Source: Coffea arabica (Eukaryota > Streptophyta > Magnoliopsida > Gentianales > Rubiaceae). From it: a stretch of 64,000 nucleotides of DNA. The stretch lies in contig NC_092320.1 in assembly GCF_036785885.1 (NCBI RefSeq), positions 14,075,557-14,139,556 on the forward strand, in the 5' to 3' direction. Below, in pieces: positions 46,892 through 60,355 of this stretch (position 1 is its first letter; each line of letters opens with the position of its first letter). The translations under genes and the position numbers were made by a program. The notes beneath the pieces were generated by a model. It searched no databases and was not told the DNA's origin. It worked only from the letters and a program-made list of their open reading frames with translations.

Positions 46892-49800
46892 ATGGTGGCA
46901 ACAAATCTCAAAGCAGAGACAATGAAGCTGATGGAGCGGAGGAGCGGAATTGAGGCTGAAATGAACGTCATCATAGAAAATCTCTGCCGTCCCGGTGGCC
47001 CCGGTCTGTCCGGCAACCTCCTTGATTCCGAGGCATGCTTTTATTTTTGGAAATTTCTGGATTTAGAGTTATTTGCTGATATCATTTATTGATGAATTAA
47101 GGTAGTAATGTTTTTATTATCTTGCAGGGATTTCCAAGGGCTGATATCGATATTCCTGCTGTGAGAGCTGAACGTCATAGGCTTGCAGGTAAATATGCTG
47201 CATAAATGGTTAGTATGGTCAATTCTCTTCCTTTTTAAGTTCAGGTGAGTAAATTTTGGTGTGCAAGTGATGTAATTATGAGCAGAGCAAGATTAATCGA
47301 GGGTTTGTGATGGGCTAATATCTCAGTGGGATTCTTACTAAGTGGAGCTTGAGTTCTTGGGAAATCTTGCCCCAAATTAAACCGATAATGTGGCTAAATG
47401 ATGTTGCTTGTTTTAAGTTCATAGAAGTTTTTGGTAAATCTTAAGTTACTTCAACTAGGAGTTGAGCAGGATGTTTGCATCTTGAATGAGATGTGGAACT
47501 TGGAAAAAGTTAGCAATTTTTGCGAGTTTTCTGCACAAGAGAGACAATCTGTTTGTCTAAGAAGATAGTTATTTGGTTGCCTTTATCTTCATTACCATGC
47601 TGCGGTTTGAATTCTAAACTGGTCATGAAAATTGGAAGCAGTAAATGGTAGTCTCAGGTTTTGAAGAGACACGAGTAGTTATTGTAAAGCAAAGGTTTTT
47701 TGTGCAAGGCAATATCATACCTGGCTTTGATGTGATGAAACTGTTTAATCAAATCTTGGGAAGTGTTATATTTGGTTTTTGCTTTCATTTTTGTGGTACA
47801 GCATTTATGACAACTATGGGAAGGTGGAAGTTTATGTGGAAGAAATGGTGGTATACCCCCACCTCCTTTCCCAATAGTTTGTGCTCTCAAGTAACTCAAC
47901 TGTATTCTCTATTGGACCCTGCTCTGCAGTCTTGATTATTGAACTTGTGAATAAGATGATGAGATTATGGAAGGTTCTTTATTGTTCTGTTTCAGTTTGA
48001 CATGGACTATGATGTGGTTAAGTTGTTTGTATCTACCCTTCTAGATGAAAAGTTGAACCTCTTTCTTAATCTGAATAGTATCTCTGAAAGAACCATGTAG
48101 TTTTGTTCAGTTGATCTTCGTCCGGTAAAGGGCCACTTGGATTGAATCTACATGGTTACTATTTGGGAAAACTGTTAGTATATTTGATGTAAGTTCATTG
48201 AGCAATGTCTTTTGGAAACCTAACGGTTTTGTCATGTTGATGCTATGATGGCCATCATTGTGCAGTTTTTTCATCTTGCTCAGCAAGATTGTGAGTTATC
48301 TCTCTGTTTGTTTTTCAGAGCTACGCAACGATCATAAAGATATCACAGAGAAAATAAACCAAAATATTCAAGTTCTGCATTCAGCAAGGCTTACTTCTAC
48401 GACAGCTGAAGATACAGGTAATCATTTCAATTTTATGTCTTTCTTGCTGTTCGCATTGATCAAGCTTGTGAATGAGTTATGTTGTTTATTTTTAGTATTT
48501 TAATTTCCAATGTCAACATTTTTTTCCAAAAACTTATTGTTATTGACTCATCAATTGGTGTAATTTTCTTATTCTTGCATTCTGCGTCAATGTTGAACAA
48601 TTGATTGCCTTGTTTGAGTCACCTGAAACTTTATATATTTCACAACTGAGAATCTTAGTTAATGCCAAGGGGCTTCTGCCCCCTCTTGGATTGTACTATG
48701 TCATGGTCCCAACAGTTGCATGTATTTCTGCTATTTGTTGCCAGTTACTCAGCTAACAATATTTTATGTACTTTTTAAGGTGATGCAGGGATGATTGATT
48801 TAAATCCTTCTGTAAATTCTGCCACAAGGGATGCATCAAGGGCCATGGATGTTGATGTAGTTGTAAGCAAGCCCTTCGCAGTGGTTGATGAAATAACAGA
48901 AGGTTCTCCAGCTGCAGAAGATGGTGTACAACTTGGGGATCAACTTGTGAAATTTGGATGTGTGGAATTTGGTGAAAACCTGTTGCAAAGGCTTGCTGCT
49001 GAAGCGCAGACAAATCAGGGGCGTGCAATACCTGTGGTGGTTCTCAGGCAGGGTGCTCGGGTTAGTTTAGCAGTAACACCAAGACCATGGCAGGGACGTG
49101 GCTTATTGGGGTACGTTCAAACTTTTTCTTCCTTGCTTATGGACCTCTTTCCTGTCTAAAATAGTTCTAGCTATTTAAAATTTTTGGCCTGAAGAATCAT
49201 CAACCTCATTATGGTTGGTGAAAGCTTTAATTTCTCAGTAAATGCAAGAAGCGAATATAGCTGTTTGTATGTTACATCTTTACCAAGCTTCTTTCTTTCC
49301 AACTCCCTGCCCTTCTTTTGTTCTCTTTTCGTGAGAAAAAATGAAAATTATTGTTGTGTTTGCCAATTTTTTGAGATGGATTGTACATTTTCAGATTTGA
49401 CTCTCTTCTGGAATCCCATGAGATCGATTTTAGCAAGTTGTATGATTGTTGCTTGGTTCCGGGGTATCTAGGATGTATGCGGTACCAAAGAAGGTTGAGA
49501 ACAATTTAAATGCCACCTTTCCTACCTCCTTTCTCTGAAGAAATAGGGACTCTGGGAAAATATTTTTCTGATAAAAAAAAATGATTTTTGGTAGGTCAGA
49601 AAAGCCCAAGTAAACTAAGACTTGGGGCATGATAGTGCTGTAGTGTTCAAGATGCTAACGAGTTCTGTCCTTCCGGTCTCATCTTTTTATCTGCTTCTAT
49701 TTGTCCAACTAGATATTGGACAGGGTCATAAGGACATTTAAAAAAATGCGCGGAGAGTTTGTCTCTTATGGCGTTCAAAAGGCTGGCTTTTTGAAAGAAT

Positions 49801-50182
49801 TTAGCTATATTTTGCCCCCTGGCTTTCCTGTTTTGATAATGTTAGCTGTTCTTTCCTCCCCAGTCCCCACATAGATAAAAGTAGATAAATGTTCAGTCAG
49901 TTGCTATAGACGAAAGAAGATAAATGTTCAGTCAGTCGCTGCCTCAAGTGCAGTGTCCCCTCACGTATTCTGGCCTCATGGGGTCCCTGCCCAGAGTACG
50001 CCTCCAATTGTAGATAGTCAGTCCAAATCATCTCATAGCTAAAGCAACAATACTGTAGTTGATTATTCCGTATTTTTATTACTGCTTTTACTTCTTGTTT
50101 GTTAATGTGGCTTGCTAGACAATATGCTATTAACCTTCAATTTCCTGGTGATGCTTGCAGGTGGCATATACAGATAATATAA
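46892..50182 (+). CDS. PSMD9: 26S proteasome non-ATPase subunit 9 / assembly chaperone (PSMD9, Nas2)
   Basis: Chaperone that binds the C-terminus of the proteasome ATPase RPT5 during assembly of the 19S base, then dissociates. Exons: 46892-47032, 47128-47188, 48319-48417, 48780-49110, 50161-50182; 654 nt, 217 aa, in frame throughout. The N-terminal helical part reads NLKAETMKLMERRSGIEAEM, then GGPGLSGNLLDSE joined to GFPRADIDIPAVRAERHRLA and ELRNDHKDITEKI. The C-terminal PDZ-like domain (about residues 115-205) contains FAVVDEITEGSPAAEDGVQLGD and NLLQRLAAEA. It ends WQGRGLLGWHIQII, encoded by a tiny last exon of seven codons. Length and order match Arabidopsis and animal homologues. The first intron has a GC rather than GT donor. 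Confidence 0.96.
47033..47127 (+). other. GC-AG intron, PSMD9 intron 1
   Basis: To join LLDSE to GFPRAD as in all homologues I know, exon 1 must end at GAG (47030-47032), followed by GCATGC. The acceptor is a standard CTTGCAG at 47127. GC donors are the commonest non-canonical U2 class. No GT near this place gives the conserved protein. Confidence 0.8.
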
Positions 50183-53100
50183 TTGATTACGCTATCGCCT
50201 ACAGGCTCCACTTGGTAAACTTGAGGCCATGGAAGTGAAAGGCGTGAAACTTTAAACCATATAAGAAGGAAATACTTCTGTCGTGTTCAAACTTCAAAAG
50301 TTAATCTGTCAACAAAAAATTATAGCCATGATGATGTTGCTGTACTCATTAGATTTAAAGTACTGTAAACATAGATTGCTCATGGCATGATGCGTCGATT
50401 TTTATTCAAAAATCTATAACCTTTTTGGGCAGGCAAAGATTGGCTTTCATCAATAGCCTACAATTCCTACTCTAATGTCCATTAACATGTCCCACATTTG
50501 AGTGACTAGCCAAAACATAAACTAGATTAGTGTTGTAAAATCGCAAGGTTCCAAACGGAAGGGACTAGATATGTTTTGGGCAAAACAAATGCAACCCATT
50601 TTGGTCCACTGCTCGAATGATAGGGATCAATTTTCTCACTAGTGTGGATGTCCCTTGGGCCATGTTGTTTCCAAAATTCATTCTTACAAAGGATCGGATT
50701 AGTGACGTATACAATACTTGAATTCTTGATGTAGATGCTATATAGTTGGTTTTCATTCTTTAGAGATTACAAGTGTAATATGAGCATGGTTTTCATTCTT
50801 TAGAGATTACAAGTGTAATATGAGCATTTCAGAGATGCCAAATGTAATTTGAGCATCCGTAGACAAAAGGATCACCCTAAAATGATCATCTCATGGCTTA
50901 GTATGAGAACGTTTGCTTCACTGCTTTGTAGCGCCTCAGTATTGGACGCAACGAAGCTGGTATTGCAATCGAAATATTTACTCTAGTTGCATTTGGCATA
51001 AGATTAAGTACAAAAATATTGTTAATTTGTTATGGTCCATTTGAAACTAACATTAAGATTACAAAGTAGACTTGGTGCCAGTTTAGACTATTATAAAATT
51101 GCATTTCATTGCTTTAATTTTTTTTTTTTTTTTTTGGCATCTTCTTTTATGAGATGGAAGAGTATAACATTTCTTTTTGGGTAGATATAAAATACAATAA
51201 TCTGATTACTGAGATCCGAATTCAAGAAGTAAAGCTGGGATTGGTCATGTTGTTTAGCGATCTAAATCATGGAATTTACGAAATCAAATGATTATGCATG
51301 CTATTTAGTGGATTATCGCAAGGGATCAAACTAGTTGCAATTTGATGTCTTTTTACCATTTTACACTTTTATGGCATGGATTTCTCTCTGTACTATGACT
51401 TGAGAGCATATTGTTGCCTCAGCTTTTTTGAACTTTCTTGTATGGTCACATAATCATGTGTCTCAATTCATATGGAAAACAGGAAAAAAAAAAAAAAAGA
51501 AAAAGGGCTGACGTGCTGTCTTACTTTTCAATGTAATCAACTGTTGGAAATTGTTTTAACTTGTTTCTTTTATATTTTTGGATTGGGAAAAATAGAAGAC
51601 AACTTTTTCTACCAACCAAAATTGTGTTAATTCTCTCCCTCATGTACTGTTAGATGGGACTTAAAAAGACACACCGATTGCACCAACCACTTAAAAGAGT
51701 AATATAGCACTTGAAAAGGAAGATGTATGTTTCTCCGTTTCACAGCAACATATGATAACAGATGTAGCAGTCGAATTAATTTACTTATTACGGACAGAAA
51801 TTAACTTCTAGAAAATTTGGGGATTAGATACTAATCGTAACCATATATGATACTTAATTCAAACCTTGACAGCTTCCTAAAGTTGGTTGTTGTTCCAAAT
51901 TGTCACATGAAAATGAAAAAAAGAAAGGGCTTGTCCCTTAAATGATCCCTATGTTATGTATGCATATGTGATAAATTTTGATAACTGAAATCTCTCATCT
52001 CTCCAATGTCCCTTAATTGATCCCTGTGTTATGTATGCATATCTGCAGGGGCTCAAGAATGATGTATGCATATATGCAGGGGCTCAAGAGCGAGGCCTTA
52101 AACAGCATATTTGTGGTAAACTTCTCTTCATGATTTAGAAACAATGAAGCTATACTAGCATGCCAGACAAAGCCAATGACACGAGCAATGATGATGAACA
52201 CCATGAACAAGTAAAGAGGTTAAGCCTATGTATCTTTATTCAAGAAAATGGTAAATGTTTTATGTTTTAACAGAACAGAGTGTTACACGTAAGAAGAAGT
52301 GGGTTGGATTGGATGGTAAAGTTGGAGCGATAAAAAAAAAGAAAAAAAGAGCGTTATACGTAAATTAAGTGCTGCTTTCAGGCTTTTTGGTACCATAATT
52401 TTCGTGTTATCAAATGGAAATGACAGTAATAAAACTATAACCGAGTTGCTAAAAATCAAGTAATGAGCAGTGTTAGTCTTTTTTTTTTTCGGAGACGACA
52501 ATAGTTGTATAACCTAATATATTCTACACTAAAGGGGAGGGGGCGGAGCTAAGGAGATCCAGGAATAATCCGGAGGGAACTGAATCACCACCGTATCAAA
52601 CGGAACCGTGTAAGTCAAGCAGCGGAATTACCGAAATTTACAGTGTCAATCAATACATTCTTGCTGTCACAGCAGGAAAGAATTCAAGTCCTTTTGTCTC
52701 CCATTCTCATTTTGGACACAAATTCCAAATCTTGTCGACATCTTATGCATGCAATATAAATTGTTGCAGCAAAACAGTTCTGTTTGCCTAATTTTTCAAC
52801 CTTGCGTTTATCTTTTCGAGTCCGTGATTACTGGTCTGGTGAAATGTGTAAATGTTTCCAACTTTCCATCCATCGACAATTATTTGATCCATCACGAAAT
52901 ACATTGAAAACTGAAAGAAACGGATCAACTATACTGACTTGCCAGTCGCCAGCAATGTCATTGTCACAAAATTTGATGAAATAATTCATTTCCTCTTAGT
53001 TAGAGCAAAGGTCCAAACTCCATTTGGCAGTTTGTGAACTATTTGTTTTGCATCTGCTTCCTTATATTCGATTCTCTCTTCTAGGCTTTTGTAGCCAAGT

Positions 53101-54512
53101 ACTCTAATAAATAAGATCAAATAGTTAATCGATTTTTGCGCTTCCGGAAAGTACAAAGATATTTTGAGTAGCAGACAACAAAAGTACTCGTATCAGTACA
53201 ATTATCTACAATAATAGTAGGTACAAAACAAAATTATTAAGGTAAAGTCAGAAGTTCTATTAACAATCCGGTTGTTGGATTGATCAGAAGGGAGTGAGGA
53301 AAAAAAAGAAGTGTCTTGATTATAACAAAGAAAAACAAGAAGACAATAATATCAACTCCCAAATTATGCTTAGTTTATTTTTTTGTTCTCACAGTCAAGT
53401 AAGCTTCATTACAAAACTCTAGCATTGTTTATCTAATTCATGTACGATATATTCTTTTTTCATCCTCAATTGAGTCTACAGGCACCCAATGGAGACTGAA
53501 TCACCATCGGACCAGATATGAAACGGGTGAAATTGTTTTCCTCTGTTGACATTCAAAAAGGGCCAGAACTGTCTTGTCATGAAAACCTTTCATTAAGTAG
53601 ATGACTTTTGCCAACAAGAGTGGAGATAATTGATTGGCTTTCGAAAATATGCTTAATAAGGGATTAATTAGATAGACTTAAGCAGTGAAGCATTTCAACA
53701 CAAAAATCATGGCATTTTAAGCTGTGTAACAGGCTAATGTCAAGTTTTTGATAATCCGTGAAGGGGCAATTAAATGAAACCATTTCAGGGAAAAAGAACA
53801 TATTTGTTAGTTAGGAGAGATGTTTACCCTATCAAGCCAAAATTGATTTGTTTCTTAAAAGTCTTGCTTTCCATTTCAATCTTTTGTCGTTTGTTTGCAT
53901 TTGTGTAAACATTTAAGAGAAGTCCAAGACAGGAAGCAAAGCATCCAATGCCTCAAATGTAAGCATCACCTCCGATTCAACCGTCCATCCAAAGCCAGGC
54001 ACCCCTCACTTGCAACTTTCAGGGACTCCTTGGAACCTTAACAAACAAAACCCAACTACTTGGCTGAATTGAAGTTTGAGTGAGAACTTTTTATTAGTAA
54101 GATGGAATTATGGAACATTTCTGACTCGAAATGTTAGGGAGAAACTAAAGCTAAACTGATGGTTTCTTGTCGAAATCAAGTTTAGTTAAAATTGCATTAC
54201 ACAAGTAAATCTTAACCATTTCTGTGGTTCAAAAAGACTCTTATTTTTTTGGAAGTTTATGCTGTTCAATCTTAATTTTATGGTTTCAGATGTGTACCGT
54301 CTTGGTCGAGGCAAGTATTTTTAAAACAAACTTCTGTCCATTTCCACCTATTATTTCTGATTTAATGAAATCAAACCTCTTATAATTGGTTCAATTGAGT
54401 TTTGTCCAATTTGTGTGATTTTCAAGATTTGATATAAAACCACACAATATTTGTTTGTGGAAGTATTTTATCTTGTTTGTATACACCAAACTTGTAAGAA
54501 TTACACCGACTG
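50183..54512. other. Intergenic region downstream of PSMD9
   Basis: About 4.3 kb with no supportable gene. It holds a 40-bp tandem duplication (50748-50827), a local repeat of TGTATGCATATCTGCAGGGGCTCAAGA (about 52034-52090), poly-T near 51119-51136 and poly-A near 51484-51499. Open frames are short and unrecognised. Confidence 0.6.
50748..50827. repeat. 40-bp perfect tandem duplication
   Basis: Two adjacent units start at 50748 and 50788, each beginning GGTTTTCATTCTTTAGAGAT and ending TATGAGCAT. A shorter diverged third unit follows to about 50855. Confidence 0.8.
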
Positions 54513-55831
54513 ATAAAATAAGGGATAATTTCAGAAACCTCCCCTAAGGTTTCTGACAGTCTCACTGTCCTTCTCTAAAGTTTTCAAAATATCAGAAACC
54601 TTCCCTAAACCTAATTAGCTAGTAACAAATCAACCCAATTCAAATACAAAAATAATATAAAATTGGTATTAGGAAAGAGAAGACGATTTGATTCCATAAC
54701 TACCCCCTAAATTTTGCATTAGATAGGTAATTCACTATGAACAATATATATCTATTTTAAATTTAGCAAATGTGAGGTGTTGTAAATGAAATTGCTTACA
54801 AAAGCAAGGCTTCAATTTCAAAATTGTGTAACTATTACCACATTCACAGAGTGTAAACAAAAGATTAGTTTTCTAACTCTACGACAAGTTTAGCAACTCA
54901 AAGTCTCATCTATGTATTTCACGTGTGATATCACAGTATTACATCTATTATAACACATCAATTGCATACTCTGCTTCAGGAGAAACAAAGCATGTAAACC
55001 TTGCTACAGCCAATATTTCAATTTAAAAAAGGCCATTTGTTGAATAATCACAAACAAGAAAAAAATTGTCATCATTAAAAGATTTTTCAATTTAGTAGCA
55101 CACAACCAACAATCTGTACTTATTTTTCATACAACACTAATACCTATTTTCCATGACAATAAAAGTAACAATTAGGATAAAAAAAGAAAAAGCACTATAA
55201 TTGAATATCAATCATCAAATGGAGCAGATCATATAGAAAATAATACAAACTATATAATATCATATTTTCCAATTTTTGTTTGATCCAAGCTATTATTTTT
55301 CACTTGTCGGGTCACTATTAAGCATGACCATCAAGAATTGCCGTAACATTTGTAATCTAATAATAAAAATTTCCAAAATTTAAGAGCAGAAAAATCTTAG
55401 AGGTCGATCTTGAAATTTTCACAATCACCAAAATTTTGAGGGTAAATTTCCTCTTCAAGTCTCCTAAATCCTTAGATCTATTTCTCTTATTCCACAAAAA
55501 CCACTAAAGTCCTGAATTATTGTTTCTACTCATTCACATCAATTATCAATCTCAAAAATGCACCTATATTTGGCTCCCCTTTTGTAATGGCATATTACAA
55601 ATTTAAATAAAAAACTTATAAATTGTCATTATTTCTATTAAACCAGTTACTAACAATTTAACTAAGAATGTGGGCATAATTGCGAAATATCTCTTAAGTT
55701 GTGTGGGTAATTAAGTAATTTCACCATGATAGATGTAACAAATGGACCCCAATGACCTGACAGGGGGAGGTTTCTGATATTTTAGAAACCTAAACCTCTG
55801 GGAAGGTTTCTGAAATTAACCCATAAAATAA
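54513..55831. mobile_element. Non-autonomous Mutator-like element
   Basis: The element spans 54522-55822 (1,301 bp). It opens GGGATAATTTCAGAAACCTC and closes with the inverse ending GGTTTCTGAAATTAACCC. The perfect 9-bp word ATAAAATAA flanks both sides (54513-54521 and 55823-55831), typical of the Mutator superfamily. Internal phrases near each end repeat the AGAAACCT motif. The interior is AT-rich with no long frame and no captured gene that I recognise. Confidence 0.85.
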
Positions 55832-57017
55832 TCTCACTTGGACCTGCCACTAAACTACATTAGCTATGGGCTTAAAAAGTAGTAAAAAAATTGTTTAAAT
55901 TGCCTTGGCTAAAGAAAGAGAGTTGAAACGGTCAAGCTCATCTCCAATGACACTCCATCGCCCATTCCTCTTCCACTCACTCTCACTCTCCCTCTCATTT
56001 TTCTTCTTTGCCTACCTGTCTCTCCCAATCTCTCTCATCAATTAATCCTCTCCCTTCTTCACCTGTTGTGGTAAGTGAAAAAAGTTCATGGTTCGTCTCT
56101 CGCTCTCCCACATTGTTCTTTCACATTTCAGGTCTCCACTTTACCACACTCCCGAAAGGTAACAATGACAACTTTCCCAAAATTTACAGCCCAGAATAGA
56201 ATATAGTGCAGTATAAGTGCTCTGCCAAATTCTTTGTTTTTACTGCCATCATCATTCTCATCTTAGCACTGGTTAAAAAATGTCAGCTTTTGTGCTTCAA
56301 CAAGTGCTAATAAAGCTCTGAGAAAAATCAAAAGAGAAAGAAACATATGCAGACTGGAATCTACCCTCTCTTTTAAGAAGGCTCATTATTATTCTAATAC
56401 CTTTCTTGGCTCAATATAAAACCACCTATTCACAGCTGTCTGCTATACTTAAATCAGTAACTGCTGCCACTCCTCCCTCCTCTACTTATAAGTGCGTCTT
56501 ATTCTATGCGTGCGTGCAAATCTAGGCATTGGTCAAAAAGGTGATATATATTTTTCCCATATATGAATAAGGGTGGTATACTTGAAATTTTGAGAAATGG
56601 GTTTCTGGGGCTTTTGAATTTTGAAGCAAGGAAATGGTGGGTAAGAGTAAAAAGCACTACTTTTTTTATTTGTTGAGGGAAGGCAGGAAAGTTTGGGTCT
56701 CTTTGGCGTTTTACTCTGGCGTTTTTGGGGTTCGAGTAGCGGGGGAGGAGAGGGGTTTTGGAAGCTGAAATGTGGTTTGGTAATGCGTGGAACTTAGCTG
56801 ATGAATAATCCTTTTGTAGTTAACTAGGGATTTTGAGAGAATTGTACTAAACCCAAAAAGGGATTTGGTTAGAGTTTCTTGGTTTCTCAGTGGGGTCGAG
56901 CATCTTGCAATGTGGTTGTAATGGATGGTATTCAACCTTAAATTTGGTGAATTCTTGACTATCTGGGAGCATAGGAACAGAGGCAAGTGTTTCAAGTTAG
57001 AAGAAGTACCTCATTCA
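55832..57017 (+). promoter_or_regulatory. Upstream region and probable leader of the glycosylase gene
   Basis: CT-rich stretches at about 55970-56040 and 56100 look like plant leader or core-promoter sequence. A possible splice donor GTAAGT occurs near 56070, so part of the leader could be spliced, but no paired acceptor is certain. The reading frame also stays open upstream from 57018 to 56925. No other gene is seen. Confidence 0.4.
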
Positions 57018-60000
57018 ATGTCAGGGGCGCCAAGGATGAGGCCAATGAGTGTGGGAGATTCAGAAGTGAGGACTGTCCTAGTACCAGGTGGGAACAAGGC
57101 ACAGCGGTCACTTAGGGTGAAAAAGCCTGTCACTAAGGCTTGGGGAAACGCAGAGAAGTCAACTGACGAAGTTGAGGTCGTGGAAGATAAAAATGGCCCT
57201 TCATCACCAACTTCTGTTACTGATTTATCGCCTCCCTTGAATTCTACACGCTTTCCTTCAATACTTCGTAGACAGGATTCATTGTTGCACTCTAGTTTAT
57301 CACTCAGTGCTTCATGCTCTTCTGATGCTTCTACAGATTCATTTCATAGTCGGGCATCAACCGGTAGAATTTATAGAACAAGAATTATTGCGAATAGGAA
57401 AAAGCACTTGGCATCAAAGGCAAAAATAGTTGGTCCAAATGGTGTTTCAGGATCAACATCTGATGGTTTGCCGGCCAAGAGAACTTGTGCCTGGGTGACA
57501 CCTACTACTGGTAAGTCTTGATTTTGAAATTTGAAGTTAACTCTGATGTATAGTCACTTCCGTTTATATTTCATTCCGTGTTGTTTCATTTTTCAGATTT
57601 CATTAGTGTATAGGGGTCAGTAGTTTGATGGTTCTAGGTTCTAGAGTTTGCTCCGCTAGGTTTGCTTAAGGCAGAAATGAAACTAGTGAGTTCAACAAAA
57701 TTCAAAATTCAGCAGTTAGTGCTTTGCAAAGAACTAAGGAATGTGTTTCATAAACTCAGTTTGCTCGCAATTACAAGATTATTTCTAATTTTCTTCTGGA
57801 ATCTGAATTCCTTTTAAGAACTAAGAAGGGAAACAATATTGGCTTCTGAGTGTTATAAGGTTTGTTGATTCAATACATTTTAGAATAGTTTAGAATAGCT
57901 ATTGTTCTGCCAATGATACATCAAAATTTTGTAAGTTCAGCATTTGCTTTATAAAGAGGAAGTTCCCTCTTTAACCTATGGAGGTTAATGCTGGCAACTC
58001 TTTTGTACCACTGCGTGTATAGTATTTTTCTTGGATCTTCTATGACATACTATTCTTAAATTAAATTTGTTGAGAGACAATATCTGCTACATCAAAACAA
58101 CTGAATATTAAAATTACAGGCTTGGATGAAAATTTTGCATGCCATATCAGTTAATTTTGGTGAAATTTTTTGGCTGTTTGCGCCTGCATTAAAATGCTAG
58201 AAATGAAGTGCAAGCTCTACATATCCAGGCTATTCATTTTATCTTTTAAGTTGCTTGAAATCATTAGCCTTTGTTCATATAATAAGAGGAGGTGGTATTC
58301 TGGCTATTTTAAATTGGATCTTTAATTGTGCGCCCCCACCCCCCTTCTCTTTAAAAGGAAACTGAGTCCCAACATAGAATTTTTTGGTCAAAATGTGGAC
58401 GATTTCCTTATTTCCTTTAAATTAATTTATTTTGAAAATGATCAAGTTTTTGTCAAATTACTTTTAGTTGACATTTTAACAATCTTCAGAAGATGTATTC
58501 CAGGTCTAAATAAATAAGCAACATAAATTGATCCGACAGGTGAAAATTTGACGTTTATATTGAAATGATGGTGGAAGGGATTTTAGTTTCCTTTAACTGA
58601 AACTGCAAACACATTCTTTAAACAATTAAAGCCTGTTTGTACCTAGAATCAGGGGGTCCATTTACTACCTCCTGGCTGCAAAGTTAGCTAGGTATTATGT
58701 AGACAGGTTCCTGATGATGATGGCCATGGTTTTAAGTTCTCTTGAGCTATCTATTTGTTTATAGCTTTCAATTGCTGATGGCAGATCCAGCATATGCTAC
58801 TTTTCATGACGAAGAATGGGGGGTTCCAGTTCATGATGACAAGTGAGCAACTGAAATGATGTTTGCATTTATTTTTTATAGTCTAAATCTGAATTATGTG
58901 GTGATTTCTTTGCTCTCTTCCCCCTTTTTATGTATGATTGTGCCCATTGATTTGTGCAGGAGACTGTTCGAGCTCCTTGTTCTTTGTGGAGCCTTATCTG
59001 AACTTACATGGCCTTCTATCCTCAGTAGAAGGCAGATATTTAGGTATCTTCCATATATTGTTTTCCTTGTTATCTATGATTAGTGAATGTGATCTGTCAG
59101 TGTAAAGTACATAGATCAGTTTGGCAATATCTTGTGCTGCTTGTTGATTTCTACACTATTTCTAAGAAGAGGACTATCTTAACGTTTTCTGATCTTGTTG
59201 TTTTGCCTTCGCTTGAGCTATTTTGATGCATTCTTTATTGACAAAATTTCTTTACGCAGGGAAGTATTTGCAGATTTTGATCCCACTGTGGTTGCAAAGT
59301 TGAATGAAAAGAAAATAATAGCACCTGGAAGCACTGCAAGTTCGCTACTATCAGAGCTTAGATTGCGAGCCATAATTGAAAATGCTCGTCAAATATCCAA
59401 GGTAGATTGTCTAATGGTGCACATTGTCTGGTAACTCTGTCCACCAGGTCAACTAGTTTGAGATCAGGCCGTTGAGTTATTAGTTGGTTTGGTTTCCAAG
59501 ACAAATCTGGCTATAGCTATAGTGATTGATCTTATGGCAGTTAGACTGTTATGGATGTTGTCATTAATCTTGCTGTCCACCAAAATGATCATGGCCTTGT
59601 TGTAGTACAGCATTTACGGACCCACTAAGTTTTTTTTGCTCATGTCATTCTGTCCAATAGATGGGTTTAGGACTAATTGATCAGTCAGATTAGGCGGAAA
59701 GTAACTTAGTGGTGGTCCTGACCATCTCCAATCCGTTTTATGTACTAAGGGCCATGGGAAAATTATTTGCCCTGTTCTCTATTATACTGCAAATGGCAAG
59801 TTAAAAAGTTTGCATTTTGATCTTGATACTGTAAAGTTCAAAATGATCACTTAACATAACTGTCCCTCTCATTAACCGTGCCAGCTTGCCTCTAACCTAA
59901 CTTTATTGGTAGAGTAAAAGAACGGAGATTCATAGCTCTTTTAGCTAGTGTTACTGCAACTAACTTTTTTCAGGTTTTGCCAATGGCAGGTCATAGATGA

Positions 60001-60355
60001 ATTTGGGTCATTTGACAAGTATATCTGGAGCTTTGTGAACCACAAGCCTTTGGTTAGCAGATTCCGCTATCCTCGCCAGATTCCGGTGAAGACCCCAAAA
60101 GCTGATGTTATCAGCAAAGACCTAATGAGAAGAGGTTTTAGGTGTGTGGGGCCAACGGTTGTCTACTCATTTATGCAGGTTGCTGGTTTAACAAATGACC
60201 ATCTTGTTAGTTGCTTCAGATTCCAGGACTGCATGACTCCTGAAGGAAAAGCAGAAGCTAGCGTTGAGGATATTGCCCAGCAGAAGAAAGTCAACGAAAT
60301 CATCAAATCCGAGTTATGTGTATCAATGGACGAGTTGAGTATTTCATCGGAATGA
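57018..60355 (+). CDS. DNA-3-methyladenine glycosylase I (TAG family)
   Basis: Base-excision repair enzyme that removes 3-methyladenine from alkylated DNA. Exons: 57018-57510, 58785-58842, 58960-59043, 59260-59401, 59990-60355; 1,143 nt, 380 aa, all in frame. A Ser-rich, basic N-terminal extension (about residues 1-150), usual in plant members, precedes the catalytic domain. The domain starts RTCAWVTPTTDPAYATFHDEEWG. The zinc ligands known from E. coli TAG are conserved: C157, H172, H330 and C334 (NDHLVSCF), and the Glu of the HDEEWG motif is present. FELLVLCGALSELTWPSIL and DLMRRGFRCVGPTVVYSFMQ match family blocks. The start MSGAPRMRPM was chosen because plant homologues begin similarly; an in-frame ATG 93 nt upstream (56925) is possible. 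Intron 4 has two nearby acceptors. Confidence 0.96.

Noticed and set aside
52784-52984. A 66-codon + strand frame
   Set aside because: No family resemblance, no splice context and no conserved motif; expected by chance in AT-rich intergenic DNA of this length.
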